64,000 nt of DNA from Ensifer sp. IC4062 (GCF_020193575.1 NZ_JADYVD010000016.1:1-64000), one strand, 5' to 3'; positions 7,577 to 15,977 are shown, counted from the first letter of the stretch. Notes: generated by a model not told the origin, from the sequence alone. Numbers and translations: made by a program.

Positions 7577-7897
7577 TTAGTCGCCGCCGGACAAAGGACC
7601 GACACCGCCCGCAACCGCATAGGGCTCTTCATCCGGCGTCACAGTCACTTCGAGCTTCCCCGCGGGAGTGATCGTCCACTCGATCACCGCACTTTCGACG
7701 AAGAGCGCAGGATCGACTTCGGCGCACTTGCCGTATGCCGTCTTGAAAACCTTGCCGACCTCCTCCATCGCAGACGGAAGCAAGACCTCGCATTCCTCTA
7801 CGGTTTCGAAGGCGACCACCGGCGATGGCACCTCCCGGCACGCTGTCGTAGCCTGCACGCAACCGACGAGGACCATGATGGCGGCAACATGTTCCAT
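7577..7897 (-). CDS. Small secreted protein, stress-associated
   Basis: A 106-residue protein from ATG 7897, preceded by AAGGAGCG; the frame to 7957 is rejected. The N-terminus (MEHVAAIMVLVGCVQATTAC) looks like a short signal peptide. The mature part has three cysteines near ACREV, EECEV and GKCAEV and an acidic, beta-rich C-terminus ending in a glycine-rich tail. It is probably periplasmic. A consensus RpoE2-type promoter lies 33-58 bases upstream, and the frameshifted CsbD-like gene follows 34 bases downstream. No family recognised. Confidence 0.72.
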   Translation of the reverse strand: MEHVAAIMVLVGCVQATTACREVPSPVVAFETVEECEVLLPSAMEEVGKVFKTAYGKCAEVDPALFVESAVIEWTITPAGKLEVTVTPDEEPYAVAGGVGPLSGGD

Positions 7898-7929
7898 TTC
7901 CGCGCTCCTTCGACGCCGACACTTCAACA

Positions 7930-7955
7930 AACGGAAGAACGTCACTGCGGGTTCC
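7930..7955 (-). promoter_or_regulatory. RpoE2-type promoter
   Basis: Minus strand GGAAC (7955-7951), 17 bases, CGTT (7933-7930). Predicted start near 7924, about 27 bases before the secreted-protein gene that leads into the CsbD-like gene. Confidence 0.75.
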
Positions 7956-8036
7956 ATGGCAGGTCTTGGGGCTTCCCTCGTTCGGCATCAAAGTCGCATG
8001 CGCAGCAACCATCACGCGCGTCAGCGACCGAACGGC

Positions 8037-8062
8037 GGAACAAAACGGCGGCAATCCGCGTT
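8037..8062 (+). promoter_or_regulatory. RpoE2-type promoter
   Basis: Plus strand GGAAC (8037-8041), 17 bases, CGTT (8059-8062). It is divergent from the promoter at 7930-7955 and drives the small ORF at 8115 and/or the glycine-zipper lipoprotein at 8304. Confidence 0.72.
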
Positions 8063-8114
8063 TGCGCAACAATTAACGAGCATCGCGGCGGCGGCGATAT
8101 TCAAGGAGATAGGA

Positions 8115-8294
8115 ATGAGAGGCCGTACAGTGCTGGGTGCGATCTGCCCAAGGACAGTGGAAACGCTCTGCGACCGCCGGTATCCGAAAATTTGGGACGA
8201 GAGCCCTACTCATGACGTCTTCACGACGATCGCTGTGTCGGGTCGCACGACACAGCTTGCTTCTCCAGCAGTTCAGCAACCAACCCTTGGATAG
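8115..8294 (+). CDS. Possible small ORF (59 aa), unknown
   Basis: ATG 8115 has a strong ribosome site (AAGGAGATAGGA) and lies about 45 bases below the start predicted from a consensus RpoE2-type promoter; its stop is 9 bases before the next gene. The product (MRGRTVLGAICPRTVETLCD...) has no signal peptide, membrane helix or recognised motif, and its codon use is less biased than that of neighbours. It may be a real stress micro-protein, a leader ORF for the lipoprotein, or chance. Confidence 0.35.
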   Translation: MRGRTVLGAICPRTVETLCDRRYPKIWDESPTHDVFTTIAVSGRTTQLASPAVQQPTLG

Positions 8295-8303
8295 GAACGC
8301 ATC

Positions 8304-8552
8304 ATGAAGAAGATCCTTCTCGTCGCAAGCCTGATCCTTCCTCTTGCAGCCTGCACGGCAACGGAGAGAGGTACTGCAATCGGCGCAGCGTCCGGCGGCA
8401 TTATAGGTGGCGCCGTAACGAACGACGTCCGAGGGGCCGCTGTCGGCGCCGCTGTCGGTGGTGTGGCCGGTGCCCTTATCGGTCGCGCGAACGAGCCCGG
8501 CTATTGCTACTATCGCGACCAATACGGCCGCCGCTACACCGCGCGTTGCTGA
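8304..8552 (+). CDS. Glycine-zipper outer-membrane lipoprotein
   Basis: An 82-residue precursor with a lipoprotein signal peptide (MKKILLVASLILPLAAC; lipobox LAAC, Cys17). The mature part is a glycine-zipper region with repeated small-residue motifs (AIGAASGGIIGGAV, AAVGAAVGGVAGALIG) and a C-terminal tyrosine-rich stretch (YCYYRDQYGRRY). It resembles osmotically inducible SlyB/OsmB-like small lipoproteins. The upstream RpoE2-type promoter at 8037 and its position facing rsiA2 suggest a general-stress gene. A RIME repeat follows. Confidence 0.85.
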   Translation: MKKILLVASLILPLAACTATERGTAIGAASGGIIGGAVTNDVRGAAVGAAVGGVAGALIGRANEPGYCYYRDQYGRRYTARC

Positions 8553-8582
8553 TCGGATAGTCCAGCGCGAAACCCGGCCGGC

Positions 8583-8688
8583 TGCTGCATGATCCCTTAA
8601 ATCGGAATCGATTTGAGGACAAAATCATGCAGCAATTTATAGTGCTATAGCGACCTTTGCGCGCCCGATTGGACGCGCGGCACTGTAG
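8583..8688. repeat. RIME-type repeat, copy 3
   Basis: Complete element between the convergent lipoprotein and rsiA2 genes. It has the left palindrome CTTAAATCGGAATCGATTTGAG, the ATGCAGCAATT box, and the right half CGACCTTTGCGCG...CGCGCGGCACTGTAG. It may form the shared transcript end. Nothing else is seen in 8553-8779. Confidence 0.85.
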
Positions 8689-8779
8689 AGAGGAGTGCTG
8701 CCGGGGCTGCAACGCAGCTCGCTGCAAGCCCGCTCCAATCTGGCATTCCCGTGCGAAGCCGCCGGTTCGAACGGCGGCA

Positions 8780-8962
8780 TCAGCGCCGTGAATGCGCACG
8801 CTCGCTTGCGTCAAGACGCTCGAGCAAATCAATAAACTGCCGCGGAATCGGTTCGTTTTCCAAGGCTTGGTAAAGCGCCTTCAGTTTCGATGCGATCTGT
8901 GCACTCGGATCGGTCATCGAGGCAGCGCCGGGCGCCTTGCGCCATCCGGAAGGCTCATTCAT
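8780..8962 (-). CDS. rsiA2: NepR-type anti-sigma factor RsiA2
   Basis: A 60-residue protein from ATG 8962 (GGAAG site upstream). The core helix SKLKALYQALENEPIPRQF and the following DLLERLD are the NepR signature that binds EcfG sigma factors. In the alphaproteobacterial general stress response, NepR holds sigma EcfG (RpoE2 in S. meliloti) inactive until phosphorylated PhyR sequesters it. It is divergent from the PhyR-type gene, which matches the second S. meliloti pair RsiA2/RsiB2. No rpoE2 gene is in this window. I see no clear GGAAC promoter of its own. Confidence 0.92.
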   Translation of the reverse strand: MNEPSGWRKAPGAASMTDPSAQIASKLKALYQALENEPIPRQFIDLLERLDASERAHSRR

Positions 8963-9148
8963 TTGTCGCTTCCGTGCGCCGAAGGCCCATCCTCCGCGTT
9001 CAGGCCAATCCTGTCCCATATGCCCGTCATTGTTTACTCTAGGCTTTCCATAATCCGAAAGACGTGCTCAAACATTGACGTATCTTGCTGCACGCCCACT
9101 GTCCGCAAGACCGGGACCCTACCGGCACAATAGTTTAGGAAAACCTAA

Positions 9149-9946
9149 ATGTCACTTTCCACCAGGATTGCGCCACATCTTCCCTATCTGCGGCGCTATG
9201 CTCGCGCCGTCACGGGCTCGCAAGCCGCAGGCGATGCGTATGTTGCCGCCGTTCTCGAGGCGCTGATCGAGGACGTCAGCCGTTTCCCGACCGCTTCCAA
9301 CGACCGAATCGGACTTTACAAGCTGTTCTGCTCCCTGTTCGACAAGCTGGACATCGACCGCTCGCAATTGACGTCGCCTTTCGCCTGGGAGCGCAAGGCC
9401 GCAGCCAATCTGTCGCTGATCGCACCGGCGCCGCGCCAGGCATTCCTGCTGATCGCGGTCGAAGGCTTTTCCACAAGCGAGGCGGCCGAGATCATGAACC
9501 TCGACCCTGGCGCCTTCGCCACGCTTCTCGCAGCGGCATCACAGGAGATTTCGCGTCAGGTGGCGACGGAGGTCATGATTATCGAAGACGAACCGCTGAT
9601 CGCCATGGATATCGAGGACATGGTGACAAGCCTCGGACATCGCGTCACCGGAATCGCTCGAACCTACCGCGAGGCGCTCGAACTCTATCGGACGACATCG
9701 CCGAAAATGGTACTTGCCGATATCCAGCTCGCTGACGGCAGTTCAGGTATCGACGCCGTCAACGATATCCTCGCTGAAACCACCGTACCGGTGATCTTCA
9801 TTACGGCCTTCCCCGAGCGGCTCCTGACAGGCAAGAAGCCGGAGCCGGCCTTTCTGGTAACGAAGCCCTTCAATCCGGAAATGGTGAAAGCACTGATCAG
9901 CCAGGCCCTGTTCTTCGACGAACAGGCGCGGACCGGGCGCCCGTAA
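9149..9946 (+). CDS. rsiB2: PhyR-type response regulator RsiB2 (anti-anti-sigma factor)
   Basis: 265 residues in the PhyR arrangement: an N-terminal sigma-like domain (about 1-135) and a C-terminal receiver (about 140-260). The receiver keeps the acidic pair E146/D147, phospho-acceptor D191 (VLADIQLADG) and K239 (LVTKPF). After phosphorylation such proteins expose the sigma-like domain, bind NepR and free EcfG. It is divergent from rsiA2, which fits RsiB2 of S. meliloti. The start is just downstream of the inverted repeat TTTAGGAAAACCTAAA (9134-9149), which contains a GGA-type ribosome site. Confidence 0.93.
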   Translation: MSLSTRIAPHLPYLRRYARAVTGSQAAGDAYVAAVLEALIEDVSRFPTASNDRIGLYKLFCSLFDKLDIDRSQLTSPFAWERKAAANLSLIAPAPRQAFLLIAVEGFSTSEAAEIMNLDPGAFATLLAAASQEISRQVATEVMIIEDEPLIAMDIEDMVTSLGHRVTGIARTYREALELYRTTSPKMVLADIQLADGSSGIDAVNDILAETTVPVIFITAFPERLLTGKKPEPAFLVTKPFNPEMVKALISQALFFDEQARTGRP

Positions 9947-9989
9947 GTTCGCGGCCTGCACCACATACAATCCGGAATCGGATGCAACC

Positions 9990-11120
9990 TCAATCCGGTA
10001 GGTGCCGGTCCACAGGCGATTCGCGCAGCTGCTCGAAAATGGTCATGGCGATAAGTGACAGCGGTAGCGCCAGAATCGCTCCGACGGCGCCCCACATCCA
10101 GGTCCAGAAAATGATCGCAACGAAGATCAGAAAAGGATTGACCTCGAAGCGGCGCCCGAGGACCGCTGGAACGACGAGATTTTCCATGAGAAGATGCACG
10201 ATGAAGAAGGCGACCGCGGGCGCAATTCCCAGAAACAGCGCGTCATGCGTCATCAATCCTCCGACGAGCAGCGACAGCGTCATGAAAGTCACGCCCAGGT
10301 AGGGAATGAAACTCGAGACGAAGGCAAACAACCCCCACAACGGTGCCATAGTTAGTCCGCCGACAAGTGCGATGACCATCGTCATCACGCCGAGCGCCAG
10401 ATAGATGAGGCTCGCCGTCGAAAAATACTGGGCGAGAGCATCCTCGGTTGCGTTCATGATCCGGATGGCGTTCAAGCGATGCTCCCGGCCGGCAAAGGCA
10501 AGAATGATGGTGCTGCGTAGCTGAAGGCGGCCAAGAAGAAAAAGGACAAGGGCCGCCAGAAAAATCAGTGTCTGGACGAGTGCCGGCGTCAAGCCTGCTG
10601 CAACAACTCCAAGCACCGGGCCGGCGTTCTTTACGAGCGTGTCGGCGACTGCGTTCTGATCGGCGTTGCGTATCAGCGCCATTCTCAACCACGTGAACCG
10701 CTCCATGAAGGGCAATATCCGCTCCATGACACCCTCGGCCAGCCGAGGCGCCTCACGCGCCACCTCGGTAATTGGACCGAGAAGTGCATTCACCAACGAG
10801 GATAGCCCGAGCAGGAAAAGAAGCGCCAGCAAAAGCCCGCCGAACATCGGCGGCAGGCCGAATCTCTCCAATTCGTCGGCCGCCCTGCCAAGCACGATGC
10901 CAACGATAATCGCCAGCGTGATCGGCATCAGGATCGCTTCCATGGAATAGACGGCGGCTGAGCAGGCGAGGATGAAGAGGCCGACAATGCTAAGCGCGAC
11001 CATCAGCTCGAGGCCGTTGTAATTTTGAGCCGCGCCCAGCGGCGAATCCGCCAGGGCGATTTCCTTGTCCACGCTGCGCTTTCGTTTGCGATCGCTCGTG
11101 ATATGCCTCGCTGTTTCCAT
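9990..11120 (-). CDS. AI-2E (PerM/YdiK) family membrane transporter
   Basis: 376 residues from ATG 11120 (METARHITSDRKRKR). The longer frame to 11228 adds a Cys/Gly-rich leader unlike the family. Seven to eight hydrophobic helices follow the PerM-family layout, including paired N-terminal helices, the EAPRLAEG...RF soluble loop, and a C-terminal GLFAFVSSFIPYLGVTF segment that carries the conserved P-x-x-G motif. Family members export autoinducer-2 or act as Na+/H+ antiporters; the substrate is unknown. A 56-residue membrane protein lies 120 bases upstream on the same strand under an RpoE2-type promoter, so it may share that transcript. Confidence 0.88.
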   Translation of the reverse strand: METARHITSDRKRKRSVDKEIALADSPLGAAQNYNGLELMVALSIVGLFILACSAAVYSMEAILMPITLAIIVGIVLGRAADELERFGLPPMFGGLLLALLFLLGLSSLVNALLGPITEVAREAPRLAEGVMERILPFMERFTWLRMALIRNADQNAVADTLVKNAGPVLGVVAAGLTPALVQTLIFLAALVLFLLGRLQLRSTIILAFAGREHRLNAIRIMNATEDALAQYFSTASLIYLALGVMTMVIALVGGLTMAPLWGLFAFVSSFIPYLGVTFMTLSLLVGGLMTHDALFLGIAPAVAFFIVHLLMENLVVPAVLGRRFEVNPFLIFVAIIFWTWMWGAVGAILALPLSLIAMTIFEQLRESPVDRHLPD

Positions 11121-11240
11121 CGCCGTTCTTCTTCTGCTACCGTGCCCAGCGGCGGCAATGGTGTTTGATCCAACCGCAAATCCGGAACAGTCCGCCCTTG
11201 TCCCGCACCCCGCACATCCGCCTTTCACTCAAGACATCGC

Positions 11241-11411
11241 TCAGTGTTGTCCAGGTGGGAATATATGGAGCGTCAGGGAGAGCAGGCCCAATCCCAGAAC
11301 GATCATCAGCAACGTGCGCGCCACTTCATCCGTCGTCTGCGGGATAAGCCCGAAACCGATCACGATCCCCGCGAGCACCAGCGCAAGAAGACGTGGCAGC
11401 CAGTAGAGCAT
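11241..11411 (-). CDS. Tiny two-helix membrane protein (56 aa)
   Basis: ATG 11411 follows GGAAGGA at suitable spacing. The 56-residue product is two hydrophobic helices (LPRLLALVLAGIVIGFGL and LLMIVLGLGLLSLTLHIF) joined by a polar turn (IPQTTDEVAR). It has a consensus RpoE2-type promoter 33-57 bases upstream and sits 120 bases before the PerM-like transporter on the same strand. No family recognised; it is likely an inner-membrane stress protein. Confidence 0.78.
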   Translation of the reverse strand: MLYWLPRLLALVLAGIVIGFGLIPQTTDEVARTLLMIVLGLGLLSLTLHIFPPGQH

Positions 11412-11443
11412 TGGTCATTCCTTCCATTGCGGAACGACCGATA

Positions 11444-11468
11444 AACGTCCGAGCGAGTGCTTGGTTCC
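11444..11468 (-). promoter_or_regulatory. RpoE2-type promoter
   Basis: Minus strand GGAAC (11468-11464), 16 bases, CGTT (11447-11444), about 33 bases before the tiny membrane-protein start. A degenerate RIME left palindrome (11469-11513) directly abuts it. Confidence 0.75.
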
Positions 11469-11668
11469 GGCTGCATGTTTCGTTAGATCGTATCCGATGT
11501 AAGTACGAAAACATCAAGAAATTCAAGGCGTACGAACTGCATTGCGCGTCTGAAAACACCCGCGGTGCTTTAGGAGGGAAAGAGTGCGCGAGACCAAAGC
11601 AAAACGCCGCCGTGCAAGGGCAACGACGGCGCGCCTAAATTCAACCGAAACCTCAAAAAAGGAAGGAC

Positions 11669-12013
11669 TTACGCAGCAGCGGTGACAATGACTTCGACGA
11701 GGTATTCCGGCGTTGCCAGCTTCGCTTCGCCAGTCGCACGGGCGGGCGTGTGGCCCTGCGGCACCCAGGCGTCCCAAACGGAATTCATCTTGCCGAAATC
11801 GGCCATGTCCGCGAGCCAGATCGTTGCCGACAGGATGCGCGTCTTGTCCGTGCCCGCGAGGGCGAGAAGACGATCGACTTCGGCGAGCGCCTGCTTCGTC
11901 TGGGTGACCACGTCGTCACCGGCATTGCCGACCTGGCCAGCCAAGTAGACCGTGTTGTTGTAGACCACGGCCTGGCTCATTCGCGGGCCGGTTTCAAAGC
12001 GCTTGATTTCCAT
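11669..12013 (-). CDS. RidA family protein (YjgF/UK114)
   Basis: 114 residues from ATG 12013 with AGGA eight bases upstream; two further in-frame ATGs at 12019 and 12022 are less well spaced. Features are the VVYNNTVYLAGQV start, the TKQALAEVDRLLA helix and the C-terminal ATPEYLVEVIVTA strand of the family. RidA hydrolyses reactive enamine/imine intermediates made by PLP enzymes; this subgroup (KRFETGPRMSQAVV) is diverged from E. coli RidA and its substrate is not known. Monocistronic, with a RIME repeat in the 300-base space upstream. Confidence 0.85.
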   Translation of the reverse strand: MEIKRFETGPRMSQAVVYNNTVYLAGQVGNAGDDVVTQTKQALAEVDRLLALAGTDKTRILSATIWLADMADFGKMNSVWDAWVPQGHTPARATGEAKLATPEYLVEVIVTAAA

Positions 12014-12192
12014 TGTCATCATCCTGAAGTTTGAGGCCGAACGGCTTCCGTCCGACTGATAGCGTGCGCCCGCCGCCGGAAGGCGAGTGGTGATGGCGGC
12101 GGAGAAGCTCTACACCAAAGGGAAATCGAGGCCAAGGAGCCGCCGCCGTCGACCGAAAACGTACGCTGAAAAGCCGATTTGACCCTGCCCTA

Positions 12193-12293
12193 CTGCCTGT
12201 TCACTTATATCGTACCGAATTTCAGGATAGGAACATGCAGCGATTCAAAGTGCTACAGCGTCCTTTGCGTGTCTCATAAGACGCGCGCTGTAG
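12193..12293. repeat. RIME-type repeat, copy 4
   Basis: The left palindrome is degenerate (TTCACTTATATCGTACCGAATTT), but the ACATGCAGCGATTCAAAGTG box and the right half CTACAGCGTCCTTTGCG...AGACGCGCGCTGTAG are well kept. It lies at the 3' end of the dpp operon. The remainder of 12014-12313 shows nothing gene-like. Confidence 0.85.
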
Positions 12294-12313
12294 TGTGACA
12301 GGGGCAGGATCTC

Positions 12314-13138
12314 TTAAGCGGCTTTCCGTGCGAGGCGCGCCTTGATGCTGGCAACGTCCGCGCGCGGCGTGGCGGCAAACAGAGTCTTGGTATAGCTGTG
12401 CTTGGGATCCGCAAAGACCTCGTCACGGCCACCGTATTCCACCGCCTCGCCGTAATACATCACCATAACGTCGTCGGCGATGTAGCGCACCACCGAGAGA
12501 TCATGGCTAATGAAGACATAGGTCAGGTGGAATTCGTCCTGCAGGTCCGCGAGCAGGTTAAGGACCTGCGCCTGAACCGACAGATCGAGCGCGGAGACCG
12601 GCTCATCCAAGACGAGGAGGCTGGGATTGAGCATCAAAGCGCGCGCAATGGCGATGCGTTGACGCTGGCCGCCCGAGAACATGTGCGGATAGCGATTGAA
12701 GTGTTTCTCATCGAGACCCACCTTCTTCAGCATCGTCATGGCGCGGTCACGCCGTTCGTCGGCCGGTGCCTTAGTGTTGATGACCAGCGGCTCCGCCAGG
12801 ATGTCGCCGATCTTCTGCCGAGGGTTGAGCGAACCATAAGGATTCTGGAAAACGATCTGCACCTTGCGGCGCATTTCCGACGTCAGGCCGTCTCTGGCTA
12901 TGTCGACCTTCTTTCCATCGATCAGCAACTCGCCCGACGTTGCGGGGTCGATCAGCGTGATGATGCGGCCAAGCGTCGACTTGCCGCAGCCGCTTTCGCC
13001 AACGATCGCCAGCGTCTTTCCCTCGTCCACCGTGAAGCTTACGCCTTTCAGCGCATGAACGGTACGCGCCTTGCGGAAGAGGTTGCCGGGTATGTGATAG
13101 TCGCGCACCAGGTTGCGGGCTTCGAGAACATGACTCAT
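12314..13138 (-). CDS. dppF: Peptide ABC transporter ATP-binding protein DppF
   Basis: 274 residues, a full Opp/Dpp-type ATPase. Walker A GESGCGKST is near residue 47, the signature SGGQRQR near 155, and Walker B LLVLDEPVSALD near 175, followed by an H-loop ISHDLSVV; the C-terminal oligopeptide-transporter tail (HSYTKTLFAATP) is present. It couples ATP hydrolysis to import through DppBC together with DppD. The start overlaps the dppD stop by 4 bases (ATGA), which indicates translational coupling. Last gene of a five-gene operon. Confidence 0.95.
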   Translation of the reverse strand: MSHVLEARNLVRDYHIPGNLFRKARTVHALKGVSFTVDEGKTLAIVGESGCGKSTLGRIITLIDPATSGELLIDGKKVDIARDGLTSEMRRKVQIVFQNPYGSLNPRQKIGDILAEPLVINTKAPADERRDRAMTMLKKVGLDEKHFNRYPHMFSGGQRQRIAIARALMLNPSLLVLDEPVSALDLSVQAQVLNLLADLQDEFHLTYVFISHDLSVVRYIADDVMVMYYGEAVEYGGRDEVFADPKHSYTKTLFAATPRADVASIKARLARKAA

Positions 13139-13989
13139 CGAGTGGCTCCCTCCAGCATCTGCTGGTCGTTGAAGAGTTCCGAGATCGTCGGCAACCGGTC
13201 GCCCGTCGCGTTCTCCGGCAGGGCAGCAAGAAGCGCCCGCGTGTAGTTGCTCTTCGGCGATTCGAACAGCGACAGCACATCCGCCTCCTCGATCTTGCGG
13301 CCCTTGTATTGAACGACGACGCGATCCGCCGTTTCCGCGACTACGCCCATGTTATGTGTGATCATGATGAGGCCCATGCGGTATTCCTGCTGCAGTCTCA
13401 TCAGAAGATCGAGGATCTGCTTCTGGATGGTCACGTCCAGCGCGGTGGTCGGCTCATCAGCGATGAGAAGCTTCGGATTGCAGGCAAGGGCAATCGCAAT
13501 CATGACGCGCTGGCACTGCCCACCCGACATCTGATGCGGGAAATGGCCGAGACGCTCGGCCGGATCGGGGATGCCGACGGCCTCGAAGAGTTCGATCGCG
13601 CGTTTGCGTCGCGCCTTGCGGTCGAGCCCCATATGGATGCGCAGCACTTCCTCGATCTGGAAGCCGACCGTGAAGCACGGATTGAGGCTGGCGATCGGCT
13701 CCTGGAAGATCATCGCGATGTCCTTGCCGACAATCTTGCGACGGTCGGCCGCGGACATCTTCAGAAGGTCTCGTCCATTGAAGGCAAGCTTGTCCGCCGT
13801 CACCTTCGCGGTCCAAGGCAGAAGCCCCATCGCGGCAAGCATCGACACGGATTTGCCTGAGCCCGACTCCCCGACGATTGCCAGGACTTCGCCCTCATGC
13901 ACCTTGAGCGAAACGCCGTCGACGGCCCGGAACGGCCCGGAGGACGTCTGGAATTCAACGACGAGATTTTCAATTTCGAGAAGCGCCAT
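13135..13989 (-). CDS. dppD: Peptide ABC transporter ATP-binding protein DppD
   Basis: 284 residues, the partner ATPase of DppF. Walker [10 protein letters not shown] near residue 40, signature SGGQCQRV near 154, Walker [13 protein letters not shown] near 174 and the family tail [12 protein letters not shown] are visible. It sits at the cytoplasmic face of the DppBC channel. Only one base separates its start from the dppC stop, and its stop overlaps dppF. Confidence 0.95.
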   Translation of the reverse strand: MALLEIENLVVEFQTSSGPFRAVDGVSLKVHEGEVLAIVGESGSGKSVSMLAAMGLLPWTAKVTADKLAFNGRDLLKMSAADRRKIVGKDIAMIFQEPIASLNPCFTVGFQIEEVLRIHMGLDRKARRKRAIELFEAVGIPDPAERLGHFPHQMSGGQCQRVMIAIALACNPKLLIADEPTTALDVTIQKQILDLLMRLQQEYRMGLIMITHNMGVVAETADRVVVQYKGRKIEEADVLSLFESPKSNYTRALLAALPENATGDRLPTISELFNDQQMLEGATR

Positions 13990-13990
13990 G

Positions 13991-14899
13991 TCAGGACCTC
14001 TTCAGCTTGGGGTCGAGAGCATCACGCAGGCCATCGCCCATGAGATTGATTGCAAGAACGGTCGCGAGAATCGCGAGGCCGGGAAGCGTCACGACCCACC
14101 AGGCACGCAGAATGAACTCGCGAGCTTCTGCAAGCATCGTTCCCCATTCCGGCGTCGGCGGCTGCGCACCCATGCCGAGAAAGCCAAGCGCCGCCGCGTC
14201 GAGGATCGCGCTCGAAAAGGAGAGCGTCGCCTGAACGATGAGCGGCGCCATGCAGTTCGGCAGAATGGTCTTGAACATCAGCCTCAGGTGGCCCGCGCCG
14301 GCGACCTTTGCCGCCACGACGTAGTCCCGGGTCTTCTCCGTCATCACAGCGGCCCTGGTCAGCCGGACGAAATGCGGCTGGAACACCAGTGCGATCGCGA
14401 TCATCGCATTGGTAAGCCCGGGACCGAGCACGGCAACCAGAACAAGCGCCAGCAGCAGAGACGGAAACGCCAAAATGATATCCATGATCCGCATGATGAC
14501 CGTATCGACCCATCCGCGGAAATAGCCGGCAATGACACCGATGAGGATGCCGCCAATCAACGACAATGTGGTCACGATGACGCCGACGAACAGCGAAAAG
14601 CGCGTGCCATAGATAAGGCGAGAGAGCATATCACGGCCGACGGCGTCGGTGCCGAGAAGGAAAGCGGCACGACCGCCTTCCTGCCAGAACGGCGGAAGCA
14701 GGATGGCTTCGCGGTACTGAATGGTCGGATCATGCGGTGCAATAAGCGGAGCGCATATGGCAAGCAGTACCAGGAACAGGAAGAAGATCAAACCGATGAC
14801 GGCGCCGCGGTTCTCCGAAAAATAGTACCAGAATTCGGCGAGCCTCGCTCGGCGGGACGGATCGGTCGATATGGGGGTTGTTGCGGTAACTTCGGTCAT
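13991..14899 (-). CDS. dppC: Peptide ABC transporter permease DppC
   Basis: 302 residues with about six membrane helices. The N-terminal OppC-type segment (LAEFWYYFSENRGAVIGLIFF) is followed by a periplasmic loop (PPFWQEGGRAAFLLGTDAVGRDM) and the BPD-type EAA coupling region (EKTRDYVVAAKVAGAGHLRLM). It forms the import channel with DppB. Ten bases separate it from dppB in the same operon. Confidence 0.95.
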   Translation of the reverse strand: MTEVTATTPISTDPSRRARLAEFWYYFSENRGAVIGLIFFLFLVLLAICAPLIAPHDPTIQYREAILLPPFWQEGGRAAFLLGTDAVGRDMLSRLIYGTRFSLFVGVIVTTLSLIGGILIGVIAGYFRGWVDTVIMRIMDIILAFPSLLLALVLVAVLGPGLTNAMIAIALVFQPHFVRLTRAAVMTEKTRDYVVAAKVAGAGHLRLMFKTILPNCMAPLIVQATLSFSSAILDAAALGFLGMGAQPPTPEWGTMLAEAREFILRAWWVVTLPGLAILATVLAINLMGDGLRDALDPKLKRS

Positions 14900-14909
14900 A
14901 TCGCCCTCC

Positions 14910-15920
14910 TCAATGCCGGATACGAGGGTTGATCAGCCCGTAGAGCAAGTCCACGGCGAGATTCACCAGCATGATGACACCGGCGATGATCAGGAGTCCG
15001 CCCTGAATGACGGCATAGTCGCGGCGGAAAACCGAATCGACCATCCATTTGCCGATGCCCGGCCAGGAGAAGATTGTCTCCGTCAGAATGGCGCCCGCCA
15101 GCATGACACCGATCTGGAGACCGATGGTGGTCACGACCGGGATCATCGCGTTGCGCAAGGCGTGGATACCCACAACGCGGAATGTCGAAAGCCCCTTGGC
15201 ACGGGCCGTGCGCACGTAATCCTCGGAAAGCACCTCGAGCATCGCCGAGCGGGTCTGCCGAGCGATGACGGCAAGCGGAATGGTGCCGAGCACGATCGTC
15301 GGCAGAATGAGATGACTGAACGCCGACTGGAACGCTCCCTCCTGCCCCGACAACAGGGAATCGATCAGCATGAAGCCGGTGACCGACGGAAAGAAGAACA
15401 TCAGCGAGATACGTCCGGACACCGGCGTCCACTGCAATATGCCGGAAACGACGATGATCAAAAGCAGGCCCCACCAGAAAATCGGCATCGAGAAGCCGAC
15501 GAGCGCAGTACCCATGATGATCTGGTCGAAGATGGAGCCGCGCTTGATTGCCGCAATGACACCCGCCGGGATGCCGACAACAACGGCGAAAATGATGGCG
15601 CAGAGCGAAAGTTCAACCGTCGCCGGGAAGAGTTCCAGGAATTGATCAATCACCGGCCTTTTGGTGACGATCGACAGCCCGAAATCTCCTTGAAGAACGC
15701 CCCAGAGATAGTCCAGGTATTGAACAACGATCGGGCGATCGAAGCCCAATTGGTGTGAAATTTCGGCGTGGCGCTCCGGCGACATCACCCGTTCGCCGGA
15801 AAGCAGCGCTACAGGATCACCAGGAAGCAGGCGGATGAAGGAGAAGGCGATGATGGAAACCCCGATGAAGGTCGGGATCAGCACCGCCAGGCGCCCCAGA
15901 AGAAATCGAAACATAGTCAA
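14910..15920 (-). CDS. dppB: Peptide ABC transporter permease DppB
   Basis: 336 residues with six membrane helices. It opens with the DppB/OppB pattern MFRFLLGRLAVLIPTFIGVS and FIRLLPGDPV, and the EAA loop (VLSEDYVRTARAKGLSTFRV) marks the ATPase contact. It forms the channel with DppC. A hairpin in the 105-base space to dppA (15978-16005) probably lowers permease expression relative to the binding protein. Confidence 0.95.
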   Translation of the reverse strand: MTMFRFLLGRLAVLIPTFIGVSIIAFSFIRLLPGDPVALLSGERVMSPERHAEISHQLGFDRPIVVQYLDYLWGVLQGDFGLSIVTKRPVIDQFLELFPATVELSLCAIIFAVVVGIPAGVIAAIKRGSIFDQIIMGTALVGFSMPIFWWGLLLIIVVSGILQWTPVSGRISLMFFFPSVTGFMLIDSLLSGQEGAFQSAFSHLILPTIVLGTIPLAVIARQTRSAMLEVLSEDYVRTARAKGLSTFRVVGIHALRNAMIPVVTTIGLQIGVMLAGAILTETIFSWPGIGKWMVDSVFRRDYAVIQGGLLIIAGVIMLVNLAVDLLYGLINPRIRH

Positions 15921-15977
15921 ACCTCATGCCGTGGTCGCCGCGAACTGGTTGAGCGGCAGCACTGGCAAAAAGGAAGA

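Noticed and set aside
8962-9149. RpoE2-type promoter for rsiA2 or rsiB2
   Set aside because: No GGAAC with correctly spaced TT is present in the divergent region on either strand.
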